A DNA stretch of 64,000 nucleotides. Source: Bettongia penicillata ogilbyi (Eukaryota; Chordata; Mammalia; Diprotodontia; Potoroidae). The stretch covers positions 11,739,070 through 11,803,069 of the forward strand of contig JAJHZJ010000496.1 of NCBI GenBank assembly GCA_023548195.1. The letters are read 5' to 3'. Made by a program: the position numbers and the translations under genes. The notes below the pieces were generated by a model, which was not told where the DNA came from, did not search any database, and saw nothing but the letters and a program-made list of their open reading frames with translations. Position 1 is the first letter of the stretch. Each line of letters opens with the position of its first letter. Shown in pieces: positions 44,301-55,400 of this stretch.

Positions 44301-46265
44301 TAAAGCGGGGAAGAGCAAAATTTCACCTTTAAAATAATTAGAACTTTAGGGCCTTGCAAAAAACCCCTGCCCCTAAAGAAAGTAGTCTCTCTTGGTTTTA
44401 AAGGGGCCAGTTTCCTTTTCCAGTCCCTCCCCTTACCATGTAGCTCAGGATCTATCAACAAAGTTACTTCAATATCTTCATGTCAACGGTTATCTGAATT
44501 CAACTCCAGAGGCAATCCTACAGTTTGAGAGCAGACACAGAGCTCAGCAGGGCTCAAGGTCATTCCAATCTAACCAAACCTTCAGGGCCCTTGCTGTCCA
44601 ATTCATCTCCTAGAATCCAGGCCAAACAACCTTTCCTAGAGCCAGGATCCCAAAACTGCCTTGCTAGACCATGTTCTGAATCTACTTACATTCACGGGGC
44701 AGCACAAAATGCCCTAAACCGTAATTTCTAAAGAAGTTATTGTTTAAAGAAACCGTTTGCAATTTAGTTTGAGTTCATAGACCAAAATATTAAATCTAAG
44801 TTCAGCAATATTTCAACTGTTCAGCATGACTGTTCACAAATCATAAAGTAATTTAGTTTCACATGCGTCAGTGTTGGTATCATATCAAAAGAACTTTTGA
44901 CTGAAAATTCCCACCAGTTAGAGTGACTAAGACTGATTTTCCAAGTGACTGGATATCCAGTTTCTTCTAGCCTTATGAGGACTTTCAGATTAATTATTAG
45001 CAAAGTTTCACCCTACAGTAGCAAAGAAACTGAGATCCAATGTCCCCAACAATGCAGATCATAATTCCTGCTGAGATATTTACTCAAACTTTGCTCTGGA
45101 CTGCTCTTGCCATATAAATTACTCTATTACAACATGCTCATAAAAATTAGTAACCAGAGAAACATTCTGGTTTGTTCCTTCAGTCTAACTTAATGCATAA
45201 CCTGCACCTCCATGTACAGGTTCCCGAGAAAGGACTTCATGGTTCTATAATGGGTAAAATCAAAATAAGAAAAACAAAACCAAGTTAATGGCTAACTGTA
45301 AGCACAGCACTCTCAATCAAAATCACAAGCATTTGTTAAACTTTTTGTGTTCACCAAGCATTTCAGTAGCTGCTGGGGACACAAATACAAAAGCAAGATA
45401 GCTACTATCCTCAAGCAACTTACTTATATCAACTTAATTAGAATTATCAACTTACTAATAGAATTATTAAGGGATATGATATGCAAACAAAATTGCTGAT
45501 ATACCTATATATTTATACTGTATAAATATACTCAGACAAGAGTGAGGGGAGGGAAAAACTAATAACTGGAATACTGGGGTTACATAATTCCAAAATCTTA
45601 TTACCATCACCCCCAAAAAATCTGATATTCATCTATATTTGCTATTTTTACTTAAGCTAGAGTTTTAGTCCTTTTGAAGCTATTTTTTATCCTAATATTC
45701 CAGTGGAGAGGAAATGGTAAATAGGACCCAATCTGATTGTGGATAAGTGATCCCTCCTTCAGTATCCTCTTTCCAAGGGGGTATTATAATGGAATTTTAT
45801 ATAACTACCATACCTCAAATATTTGTCATCTAGGGATATAATATTCTCTGTAAGGGGTTCAAAACAAAAGGTAGTTTCCCTGGTCCCTCCAAAGGGGAAG
45901 ATTATAGCTTACCTTCAGCAGTTTAGCTCTCTCCTACCAAACGCTACTTATCCAAACACCCATCGCAGAAAGCTAATAAACCTCTTTATCAAAGTAGGTA
46001 GTAAACAGAAATCAGAATGTTGAACAGATGAGAATGGATAAATACACAAGAGTAAATGAGCTTTTCGGAAGAGAGGTAAGATCTTAACTCAACCAAGGAG
46101 AGAAAACAATCTTGGGGGTGAGGAAGGAATCTGTTCTTAGCAGTCTCTAGATTTCAGGCACCAGGAATTAAGGGTTAATTCCCTTAATTGGAATCATTGG
46201 AGAACACTGGGGGTTAACTTTCCCATATCTGCAATTTCCCAAAGACAGTCCAGTCCTTTTCATCC
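44301..46265. other. Mostly unassigned sequence
   Basis: An antisense L2-type relic lies at 45325-45430. The part from about 45640 on has an AATAAA-containing stretch (CTAATAAACCTC, about 45972). It may be an uncatalogued repeat or solo LTR continuing after the SINE at 46.27 kb, but I cannot confirm ends. Confidence 0.4.
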
Positions 46266-46267
46266 TG

Positions 46268-46480
46268 TGTGGGCCCAGGTTTCCCATTGCATCCTGGGCC
46301 ATCTCCAGCCATCCTGATGAATATCTGGCCACTGGACACAGATGGCTCTGGAGGAGAAAGTGAGGTTAGTGACTTTGCACAGCCCTTCCTCACTCAAATC
46401 AAAGTCAGCTGCAAGTCATGTCATCATCTTGATGTCATGGTGCTCTTCGAGAAAGAAGGACAAACACACAACAGTCTTCA
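46268..46480 (+). repeat. Marsupial SINE-associated repeat (GATGAATATCTGG type)
   Basis: CCATTGCATCCTGGGCCATC, CATCCTGATGAATATCTGGCC, CAAGTCATGTCATCATC and GAAGGACAAACACACAACA. This is the inverse of 14985-15190. Confidence 0.8.
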
Positions 46481-47069
46481 GTGCCAAGAGGCTATCTTGT
46501 CCAACATTCAAAAGTTCTCATTGGCCTATCAGTGATCTCTCTTGAAATCCTTGACCTCTTTCCCTGGACTCTCTGAATTCAAAAAAATGTCCTCTGCATT
46601 GAAGGCATAACCTGGTAGCCAATCAGGAGTCACATCTTTACTCCCTCACCCCCTATGCTATTGCATGAAAGTCCCTCAGGAATTTGGTCAAGGTATGGGG
46701 CAAGAGTGATGTTACCTTAGGATATATCAATTAGATTTTGAGAGTTAGGATGACATGCAGTTTCTAATCTTAATTTGTCCCACATGTCATAACTAGAGAG
46801 TTCCACATGACTAACCATCCATGTCATATCAAAACATGTATATGCGTATCAAATTTTAATTTGACTAAATCCACCATAGATCATGGAAATACCTCTAACG
46901 CTGCTGGAGAGTTAACCATGCTAGAGCTTTGATACATTCTACAACCCAAGAAGGAGAGATTATGGGGCAATAGCTCCAGGCAGTGCTTGAAGTAAGACAG
47001 GAAGAGGTGGAAGACCTTGGCTGCCCTTTTGATTCAAGAAAAAGAAAGGAAGAGGGGCAGAGAATGGAT
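46481..47069. other. Unassigned sequence
   Basis: No gene or named repeat is recognised. Confidence 0.45.
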
Positions 47070-47200
47070 ACATGACCACAGTTCATAGAGGCCATATAGA
47101 CCAACTACCTCTCAGCCATTTTCCTGGCTAGAAAACTGAGGTTGAGGGAGATTAAGTGAATTACTGAAGGCTATACAGATTTTTAAGGGTCCAAACAACT
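47070..47200 (-). repeat. SINE relic with CR1/L3-like tail
   Basis: GAGGCCATATAGACCAACTAC, GAAAACTGAGGTTGAGGGAG and GAAGGCTATACAGATTT. Confidence 0.6.
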
Positions 47201-47261
47201 AAAAAGGAGCAGTGGGTTTCTAGAACTACTGAAAAGCAATGAAATGGAGACTTCTATGGCA

Positions 47262-47370
47262 TCAGGAGAAGGTAAACTCCTTAAGCATAGGAATTATCCC
47301 ATTTTTCATCCTCAAAGTCTAGCACAATGTGGATCATATAATCAGCACTTAATAAAATGGTGGTTAATTG
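47262..47370 (+). repeat. L2 3' end
   Basis: GGTAAACTCCTTAAGCATAGG, CCTCAAAGTCTAGCACAATG and CAGCACTTAATAAAATGG. Confidence 0.65.
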
Positions 47371-48395
47371 GTGGATGGATTCTGTACCCGAAAGTCTGTA
47401 TAACGTCTCAACCTGGGATAGTGTGGGGCAACTGGAGATTTTACCAAGTGAACCAAATTCAGAGGGCGCTGGACTTCAAGGTGAGGAATTGATGACACTT
47501 TCAGTGCCTTTGCTCATTTAGAGTGGGATTCTCCCTCTCTTACTTGTTTCCACACACACTGGATGCCTGCCCAGCAGTATCTGCCCAGCAGTATCCTAAC
47601 TCCTCTATTTCTCTCCCTTCCCCTGCTATCACCGTTTGATCAACTGAGGGCAAAAGTTGGTCCTTTAGTTGCTTCTTTTCTATACCTATTTTTTATCCTG
47701 TCATTAAACTGGACAACATCAAGAGGAGACAAGCCAGAGGACCATGTTGTTCTTCAAGTGTCTAAATTATTCTCAAGTCCCAGTTCCTCTTCTAAATGGA
47801 TACAGCAGAGGTTGTGCCCAGTCTCTTGCTCCTTTCCTCCATTCTGTTGGGGGGAAAAGTCTAATGCATTCACAGGGCAGGCCATTCGGAAAAGTCAGAA
47901 TCCATGTATTAAATCATGTAAATAGCAATCCACACTGCCATCATTTTCCCCTAAAATCCATCTGACTTTTCACATTAGCTCACAAATACATACCATCTCT
48001 GAAAGCTGCATTAACTCCCAGGAGTCCCCAGGCTAGAGCCATCCATTACTCTTCTGGTTTTTAATTTTCTTTAAAAAGCAAATCACCATTTGGATGAAAG
48101 AGTTGATTCCTCTTAAGGGATGTTGTTCACTGATGTAGCTCTTAAAATCCACTAGGGGAGGAAGAGTAAAGATGCATGGATAGTTTTTCACTTTTTAATG
48201 AGATTTTTTTTTTTTTGGCTAAGCATTTACTTAACTGAGGATTATATAATTCTTAACCTTAGGACAGTCTTATGGCCAGGAAACTTTCATGGAAAAAGAA
48301 ATTCTTCTGGCTGCTGTTGCTAAGGGTTGGTTTCATTCTAGTTTCTGTAAAATCTTAAGAAGAAAGGTCACATAAAATAAGTTCTGAGTCATGGA
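47371..48395. other. Unassigned sequence
   Basis: An open frame of 120 codons (47563-47925, +) has no recognised domain. I do not support it as a gene. Confidence 0.45.
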
Positions 48396-48399
48396 TTAT

Positions 48400-48612
48400 C
48401 TCTTCTGAAGGAACCTAAGTGGTAGAGTATATAACACACTGAATTTGGAGTCAGATACTCCTGAGTTTGAGTCCTGCCTTATACAATCAATAGTCACATA
48501 CCCTGGGCAAGTCATCTAACCTCTCTGAGCCTGTTTCCTCAAGAGGGACAGTGAGTGAGTTGGATCAGATGGCCTCGTCCTGCTCAAAACCTATTTTCTT
48601 TGGTCCTCTGAT
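48400..48612 (+). repeat. tRNA-derived SINE with CR1/L3-like tail
   Basis: AAGTGGTAGAGTATATAACAC, TGAGTTTGAGTCCTGCC, GGGCAAGTCATCTAACCTC and TTGGATCAGATGGCCTCG. Confidence 0.8.
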
Positions 48613-48814
48613 TGATGACAATAGAGTTATAACTTGAGTGTGGCAACCATGACATTGACCCAGGGCAGGAAATATAAACGATAAAAAAAAGGACAGCTTC
48701 TCCCTACTTCTCCCTGGCTGCAGCTTCCCTCAATGGGACCCAGGGTCATCTGGGCTCTCTGTAAATGGAGCCAATGTCCTGTTGTCTCTCTCCAAATAGC
48801 ATCCATTTATGTTG

Positions 48815-49048
48815 CTCAGTTATATTAACCTTTTCATGACCCCATTTGGGGTTTGCTTGACAAAGATACTTGAGTGGTTTGCCATTTTCTTCTCCAACTT
48901 GTTTTACAATGAAAAAACTGAAGCAAATAGGGGTAAGGGACTTGCTCAGGGTCACACAGCTAGTGTCTGAGGTCAAATTTGAACTCAGGAAAATGAATCT
49001 TGCTAACCTCTGACCCAACACTCTATCCACTGTGCCAACTAGCTCCCA
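48815..49048 (-). repeat. tRNA-derived SINE with RTE-like tail
   Basis: ATGACCCCATTTGGGGTTTGC and GAGTGGTTTGCCATTTTC (tail), CTTGCTCAGGGTCACACAGC (core), and CCACTGTGCCAACTAGCTCCC (head). Well preserved. Confidence 0.9.
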
Positions 49049-49084
49049 GGTACATAGGAAACACAATAAATATTCTTATTGATT

Positions 49085-49322
49085 ATCAATAATACCATTT
49101 AAAAAGTACTTTTCAAATATCTTGTTTTTTCTCACAATAATCCTGAGAGATAGGTGCTATTGATATTGTCCTCATTTTACAGGTAAAGAAACTCAAACAG
49201 ACAGTGGTCTAGTAACTTGCCCAGAGTCACACAGCTAATAAGTCTCAGGGGCTGAATCTGGACTTAGATATCCTTAACACCAAGACTAGTGCTGTCTCCA
49301 TCGAAGCCCCTTGCTGCCCCTT
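49085..49322 (-). repeat. SINE with L2/MIR-type tail
   Basis: CCTCATTTTACAGGTAAAG, CTTGCCCAGAGTCACACAGC, and head CCTTGCTGCCCC. Confidence 0.8.
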
Positions 49323-49584
49323 TGATTACTTTAATGGTTCCAAGATATCATAGAAAACGGTATGTACTCTAAAGGGATAAAGCAGAATTCATCTATGCCT
49401 GTCCAGCCTTGGTAATTCTCGTTAATTTCTCTTCATGAATGCTTCATAGAGAATCTACTTAACATGCTGCAAATTTTCCTCTAAGTCTTTTAGCAGATAA
49501 GGTCTCTGGGAAAATATGGAAATTCCAGTGTGGGAACTCCCCTTCTCAGTGTGGGAAGACACTCTATAGAATTCAATCCCAAAC
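49323..49584. other. Unassigned sequence
   Basis: Nothing is recognised. Confidence 0.45.
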
Positions 49585-49745
49585 TACCTATCATAGAACT
49601 AGAGGTGGAAAGAACTTGAGAATTCATCTAGTTCAATAATGCCTTCGTTTTCAGATGAGGAAACTGAGGCCAAAGAAAATGTCAAAAGCCCTGAATCCAG
49701 GTCTTCCTAACACCAACTCAAACACTGTCTACTATTCCAAGCTTG
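49585..49745 (-). repeat. SINE relic with CR1/L3-like tail
   Basis: ATCATAGAACTAGAGGTGGA, TTTTCAGATGAGGAAACTGAGG and GAATCCAGGTCTTCC. Confidence 0.75.
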
Positions 49746-50214
49746 TGAACTTCACTGAAAAAATATTAATGTTAAAAAGGTACCTTTTTATGGCAAGGCA
49801 TAAAATATGAAGAGTTAGATGAGACAAAAATGAAATAGTAATGGAAGTAAATAACAGAAGAGATGTTGCCAGGCTCTAAATGATTAATTTTCACATGAGG
49901 GGAATAGAACATTGGTTCTCAACCTGTGAGTCCAGAATCCCTGGGGAACAACAGAGCTGTTACAAGATGTCCATCATTTCACATGCACACCAAGCATTGC
50001 CATTATAATCTTTATTTAGCACCAACAAGGGACACAGCATGATTCGGTTTGATAAATAAGCAAACATCACTTTTGTAACTTGAATAAATCTCATGTTTCT
50101 CATATGTTACTATTATCCAAATGTTCCTAGATGCTGTGAATAAAATATAAGTTAGTTTGAAATGTTACTAAATTCATAATGGGTATTCATTATGGACTTG
50201 CTTAATCAATTATT
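49746..50214. other. Unassigned sequence
   Basis: GTTCTCAACCTGTGAGTCCAG (about 49915) recalls a MER-type DNA transposon end, but no inverted partner is visible. Confidence 0.4.
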
Positions 50215-50425
50215 AATAGTAAGAGTTGACATTTGCATAGTATTTTAGTTTGCAAAGAATTTTATGTAACCTTATCTGAGTTTCACAATAATCTTATGAC
50301 ACACTATTGATAGTTTCATGCACATTTTAAAGATGAGGAAACTGAGGCCCAAAGAGGTCAATTGGTTTCAAACCCAGGTCTTTCTGACTCCAAGTTCATC
50401 ACTCCATTCATTACATATTAGTGGT
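50215..50425 (-). repeat. MIR-like SINE
   Basis: TTTTAAAGATGAGGAAACTGAGGCCC and TTTCAAACCCAGGTCTTTC. Confidence 0.75.
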
Positions 50426-50511
50426 TATAAGGGTGGGAATGAAATTTGGGCAGGGCAAGCACGAATTATTTTTATAATAAAAAAGAATCTTAATGTCAAA
50501 AAACCCACAAA

Positions 50512-50533
50512 TACACACACACACACACACACA
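50512..50533. repeat. Short (CA)n
   Basis: About 11 CA units, preceded by an A-rich stretch. Confidence 0.95.
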
Positions 50534-50539
50534 ACAAAA

Positions 50540-50643
50540 TCATACAATGTAGTGAATAGAGTCCCAGACAGTCAGGGTAATGAGGGATTGAATTTGGCTA
50601 GTTATGAGACCATGGGCAAGTCAATTAACCTCCTAAGTGAGCC
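50540..50643 (+). repeat. Truncated tRNA-derived SINE
   Basis: AATGTAGTGAATAGAGTCCC, GAGGGATTGAATTTGGC and CATGGGCAAGTCAATTAACC. It is cut off where the long repeat starts. Confidence 0.7.
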
Positions 50644-50645
50644 AA

Positions 50646-51900
50646 CCAACAAGTTTATATTCAGTATCTACTGTGTGCCAGATTCTGTGCTAAGCACCAG
50701 GGATACAAAGAAAGATATAAGAAAGGCAGTTCCCTCAAGGAGCTCACAATCTAATGGAGAAGATAACATGCAAACCACTATGTAGGAACAACCTACAGAA
50801 AGGATCAACAAGAAATAATCCACAGAGGGAGGACACTGGAATTAACAAAAGCTTTCTGTAGAAAGTGGGATTTTAGTTGAAATTTAAAGGAAGCCAGGAA
50901 ACAAAAAGAGGGATATTAGGAGGGAGAGAATGCTAAGCATGAAGGACAGTCAGAGAAAATGCACAAAGTTGAGAGCTGTAGTATCTTCTTCAAGTTAAAG
51001 TAGGACCAGTGTCATGGATCACAGAGCACATGGAGGTAAATAAGGTGTAAGAAAATTGAAATGGGGCTAAAATGATGAAGGATTTTAAATGCCAAATGGA
51101 GGGTGTTTGTATTTGATCCTGGAGGTGACAGAAAGAAAGTAGAGTTTGTTGAATAGATGAAGGAGGATGACATGGTCAGACCTGTTCTTCAGGATGATCA
51201 ACTTGAGAGCTGAGTAAGAAATAGAATGGAATGGGGAAAGACTTAAGGCTGGAAGATGAACCAAAAGACTACTGTAATAGCTGGGGTGTGAGATGATAAA
51301 GACCTACACCAGGATAGAGGCAGAAGAGAGAAGAGTTCATACATGAGAGATGATTGTAGATAGAAAAGACAGGACTAAACAACTGATTAGATGGTGGAAG
51401 TGGGAGAGAGTGAAGATGGCACCTAGGTTTCAAGTCTGGAAGATTGGGAGGATGGTGGTGTCCTCAACAGTAATAAGTTCAGAAGTGGGGAGGATTTAGG
51501 AGAAAGGTATGGTGAGTTTAGGAAATCTGTGGGGTGTCCTGTTTAAGATGTCTAACAGGTAAAGCGAGTTTAGATGTTGGGAGAGAGGTTAGGGCTGGGG
51601 AAGTAGATCTGAGAGTCATCTAAAGAGATGGTAAGTCACAGGAACTGATGAGATCATCAAGTGAAATAGTATAGAGGGAAAAGAGGAGTGGCCCCAGGAC
51701 AAAGCCTTAGGGAATATGTATGGTTAAGGGGTATATCATGGCTGCTAATCCAGCAGGGTGAATGGGCTTAGGAGGATCTTTGCCCCTGGGACTGATAGTT
51801 GGTATAGAGAGACATGGGAGGCCAAGTAGGTGAAGAATCCCTGGTCCCATCTGATGGTCAAAGTATGACTCAGTGGAGTCCTGGAAGAGCTTTCAACAGG
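50646..51900 (+). repeat. Long ancient interspersed repeat, best local copy
   Basis: It opens as an antisense L2-type tail (CTACTGTGTGCCAGATTCTG, CCTCAAGGAGCTCACAATC). It continues GTGGGATTTTAGTTGAAATT, TTGATCCTGGAGGTGAC, GACATGGTCAGACCTG, CTACTGTAATAGCTGGGGTG, GGAGGATGGTGGTGTCC, GTAGATCTGAGAGTCATC and GACAAAGCCTTAGGGAA. Shorter or more decayed relatives are at 13.5, 30.0 and perhaps 63.6 kb. No coding frame is recognised. Confidence 0.7.
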
Positions 51901-52285
51901 CCAGTATATAGTCTCTAATCTTGCCTTTTTCCTAGAATTTTGTGTGTCTACCTCTGATGTCACACACCCCTACTTACTTTGTTGGATCTCTCTGACTAAT
52001 GCATCCATTAGGTTTCTTCAAGGACTTTCACCCCCCTAGCCTCAGGCATTAAAATTCTAAGGGAAGATGGTATGACACAGGATATGAGAGTCTAAACTAA
52101 GATGGTTATAGTGGAAAGGAAAAGAGAAGAACTGACAGGCACAACACTTCAGCAGAATTATTGATAGGACTTGTTGACTAAATACTGAGGGTGTATCAGG
52201 ATAGGGAGAGGTTAAGGATAGCTACGAGTCCTCAAGTCTAGACAACTGAAACAATAATAATCAAGTCATTAACTGAAGTAGATAA
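51901..52285. other. Unassigned sequence
   Basis: Nothing is recognised. Confidence 0.45.
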
Positions 52286-52287
52286 AT

Positions 52288-52435
52288 CCACAGGAAGACC
52301 ATAGGCTTAATGCTGGAAGAGAATTCAGAGTCCATCCAACCCAATTATTTTACACATAAGGAAACTGAGGCCTAGAAAGACTGTGACTTAGGACCATTGA
52401 AGCATAGCAATAGGTTTTTATGTCATAGACCTCTA
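52288..52435 (-). repeat. SINE relic with CR1/L3-like tail
   Basis: GACCATAGGCTTAATGCTGG, CATCCAACCCAATTATTTTAC and ACATAAGGAAACTGAGGCC. Confidence 0.7.
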
Positions 52436-52554
52436 TGGCAATCTCATGAAACTTCTGGATAGTCTCAGAGTGTTTTTAATAGCCTACTATATTGAAATAT
52501 AGTTATCAAAATAGTAAAAAAAAATTTTAATGGCCTCACCTTAAATACTCCTTT

Positions 52555-52680
52555 TCTGGAGCCGGAAGGATCATGGGAGCATAGATCTGGAGCTAAAAGG
52601 AGCTTCAGAGGCATGTAGTACAACTATCTTATTTTACAGATAAGGAAACTGATGCCTACAGAATAGAAGGAAATAGAGTT
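52555..52680 (-). repeat. SINE relic with CR1/L3-like tail
   Basis: GCATAGATCTGGAGCTAAAAGG and TTTTACAGATAAGGAAACTG. Confidence 0.7.
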
Positions 52681-52784
52681 TAAGTGGGGATGGCAGGAGA
52701 GGTCACTAGAATCAAAAACCCCAGAAAAATCACAGAGAAAGTTATTAAATTTAGCAGAATTTTAAAATGGCATATTCAGTGAGA

Positions 52785-52975
52785 AGAATCCTAGATCTAC
52801 AGTTAAAAAGTACCCCTTAGAAATTATTAAGTCCAAACACTTCATTTTACTGATGAGGACACTGAGGCCAAGTGACACAACTAATAAGAACCTGAATCAG
52901 AATTCAAAGCTAGGCCTTTCTGACTCCAAGGCAATCTCTCTATCCACTACACCACTCTAGTTTCCCTCTGAGGGC
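52785..52975 (-). repeat. SINE with CR1/L3-like tail
   Basis: AATCCTAGATCTACAGTT, TTTACTGATGAGGACACTGAGG, CTTTCTGACTCCAAGGC, and CCACTACACCACTCTAG at the head. Confidence 0.75.
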
Positions 52976-53119
52976 CACAGAGACATGTTGGGACATTTTC
53001 GGTTCTCATAAATGTTTTGGTTCAGGGTTTCAACATTTCCTTGAAATGTTTATGAAGCAAACACTGTGGGCTATACAAGAAGGAAGACAAGGTCTTAGGA
53101 GGAAACAATTACATATAAA

Positions 53120-53230
53120 TTCAATTTGATTCAGGTTTACAGGCATTTATTAAGTACCCACTATGTACCAAACACTACACTAAGGGCATGTGATACAAAG
53201 ACAAGATATGCAAGTATCTGGCCTGCCTCA
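53120..53230 (-). repeat. L2-type tail relic
   Basis: GGCATTTATTAAGTACCCAC and TATGTACCAAACACTACAC. Confidence 0.6.
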
Positions 53231-53391
53231 AGCTTTAATTAGTAGCTTCTTAATTGATGAATTACATGTGTTTTCAATCAAAGGTATTTTTCATTTATGT
53301 TCATATGCTTTTTTAATCTTATTTTTTTCAACTACAGGAATTTATTTTCTATTTCCCATTTAAAAAAGCAACCTTGTAACAAGTAGTTAGG

Positions 53392-54815
53392 GTCACTTGA
53401 ATAACAAGATGGTGGACTAAACATTTTCTCCAGTCCCCATGATCTCCAGAACCTTTCCAAAACAGAAATTATATGCCAAAGGTAAAGCAATTTCATCTGT
53501 TTCCATGATCTAAAACACCCAGAATCCAAAACAAGGCAAAAACCAACAATTTGATGTCCACTGAAAATGATGCTCACTTATAACTACTCTCCTATCTCCC
53601 AAGATACAGCAGTGAGGATGCACTAGCAGACCCAAAGATGTTATAGGCTTACATCAAAACCCACTCCTACACCTGATCTCCCCTTGTCCTTTCCCATGCC
53701 ACAGAAACCCCAATTCTAGGATGTGGAAGTTTGTTCTGGCCTTGATAGCCAGCTTGGCCATAGCCCTTTAGGACCTAAAACTTCCCAGGTACTACAACCT
53801 GGAAGCACTAAAAAGCTCTGAACTGCCAGTGCCAGAGACAACAGGCTCTGAAATGCTGGTGCTGGGCTAGAGAAATGAGGAACAGAGGAAATGGAACAAG
53901 GACACATAACCATGCATATGGAGAGCTATGAAGTACTCCACAAATCTGGAGGGAAAAAGCTCAGTACCCAGTTGAGAACACTGACAACTCAAAAGTCACT
54001 TGGGACAGAGACCTAGGGTGGTGAATCATGAATTGTCTAGTGTTAAAAGACAGTAAGATACACTGAGATCCAACCTCAAGGAAACCACAATCAGAAGGGG
54101 AGGGAGTCAGAAAGTAAACAATAAGGAAAATAAGTGGGAGACTGGAAGTACCAAAGAATATCCCAAAAAATCCAGGAAGAAGAAAACCTAAAGACCTTGA
54201 GCATATACAAATAAATCAACAGGAAAAATAGTAATGACAAAAGGAAATATGGCCTGCAGATCTAGTAAAAAAAAAAGTGCATGTATCTATGAATAAATAT
54301 ACAAAATGAAGGAAAATTATTCAATATTTGATGAGACAAAGGATCCTATGGAATGTGAGGAGAAGAGGGAACCACAACATTCTATTCCTTAGTGGTTCAA
54401 AGGAGAAATGAGAACTATAAAGGAAGAATTTATGACTTACACAGTAAAAATAATGAGCAGAATAGAAAAACTGGAATCTGCGATGGCAAGCCTCAACAAA
54501 GAGAAAACAATGGGTTGGCAATGCAAATAAACAGACCTGAAGGACAACCTAGAAGAAGAGAAGCAAAAAACAATGACACTAAAGGAAAATGTGCTCCCTA
54601 TGTAAACAAAACTTACTGATCTCAAAGACATCATACACAGAGACAACCTAAGGATCATAGATCTTCCAGAAGAACGTGATAAGACCAAAAAGAAAAAAGA
54701 AGAAAAAATCTTAACACCGTAATGAAGCAAATAATAGAAGAGAATTACCCAGAACTTTTAATATAGAAAATAAAATCTCAATTGAAAGAATTTACAGATC
54801 ATCTCTAAAAAAAAA
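53392..54815 (+). mobile_element. Old L1 5' half (5'UTR and ORF1 remnant)
   Basis: The 5' part (AAGATGGTGGACTAAACATTTTC) pairs with 10509-11395. From about 54400 it becomes an ORF1 remnant: a coiled-coil-type stretch, then coding for a RIIDLPEERD-like block at about 54650, and TTGAAAGAATTTACAGATCA near the end. Frames are broken. No ORF2 follows, and the next recognisable sequence is RTE. Confidence 0.7.
54400..54815 (+). pseudogene. L1 ORF1 remnant
   Basis: GAGAACTATAAAGGAAGAATTTATG to AATCTCAATTGAAAGAATTTAC covers the coiled-coil end and the first half of the RNA-binding domain, in more than one frame. It is a different subfamily from the HAL1 ORF1. Confidence 0.65.
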
Positions 54816-55400
54816 ATTCTTTTTGGTTGTCCAGAGAAGTTCATCAATATTAAACATTTTGTGATGACATGCTTGCACAGGCTATGGATAGTAGGATAGA
54901 TCCATACTCTTGCTCCAGTCACCAATTGAGTGAGAGTTGTGTGCTTACTCCCATGCTTTTTAGCATAATGTTTTCAGCAATGTTGTCAGACACCTTCAAT
55001 GAGGACGTATAGAATCAAAGTCAGCTATTGAACTGACAGTGAAGTATTAACCTGAGAAGGTTTCAAGAAAAGTCTAAAGTGGAGGGAGAGCTGGTGCGTA
55101 ACTTTTTGTTCACAGATGATTATGTGCTCAATGCAGTCTCTGAAGCTGAGATGCAACAAAATATGGATCAATTCTCCCCTACTTGTGCTGATTTTAGCCT
55201 ATTAAATCAGCTAAAGGTTGAGCTAAAGGTTCTCCACCAGGCAGCATCACCTCATCCATATGTAGAACCATCAGCTACAGCAAATAGAGAAATTTTGAAT
55301 TCTGTGGATTAGCTCACTTAGTAGTATACTAGCTCACCTTAGTAGTATACTATCCAGGGATGTACATGTAGATGACCTAGACTAGTCACTTGACTTCTAA
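54816..55400 (+). pseudogene. RTE-type LINE reverse-transcriptase fragment
   Basis: The open stretch 55079-55312 (77 codons) encodes RNFLFTDDYVLNAVSEAEMQ and then VEPSATANREILNSVD. This is the palm region of RTE-clade reverse transcriptase around the catalytic (F/Y)xDD box, here FTDD where FADD is usual. Upstream, 54825-55070 keeps decayed coding for the preceding palm blocks (CTTACTCCCATGCTTTTTAGC). No endonuclease, 5' end or 3' end is visible. It is a dead fragment beside an L1 remnant. Confidence 0.75.

Noticed and set aside
46269..46535. 88-codon frame at 46.3 kb as a small gene
   Set aside because: It is a translation of a SINE-associated repeat that also occurs inverted at 15.0 kb.
47563..47925. 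120-codon frame as a gene
   Set aside because: It has no recognised domain and the start lies in simple CTGCCCAGCAGTAT duplications. Such frames are expected by chance in 64 kb.
53716..53913. Minus-strand frame with Ser-rich repeats as a peptide gene
   Set aside because: It lies within the old L1 5'UTR that is also present at 10.5 kb.
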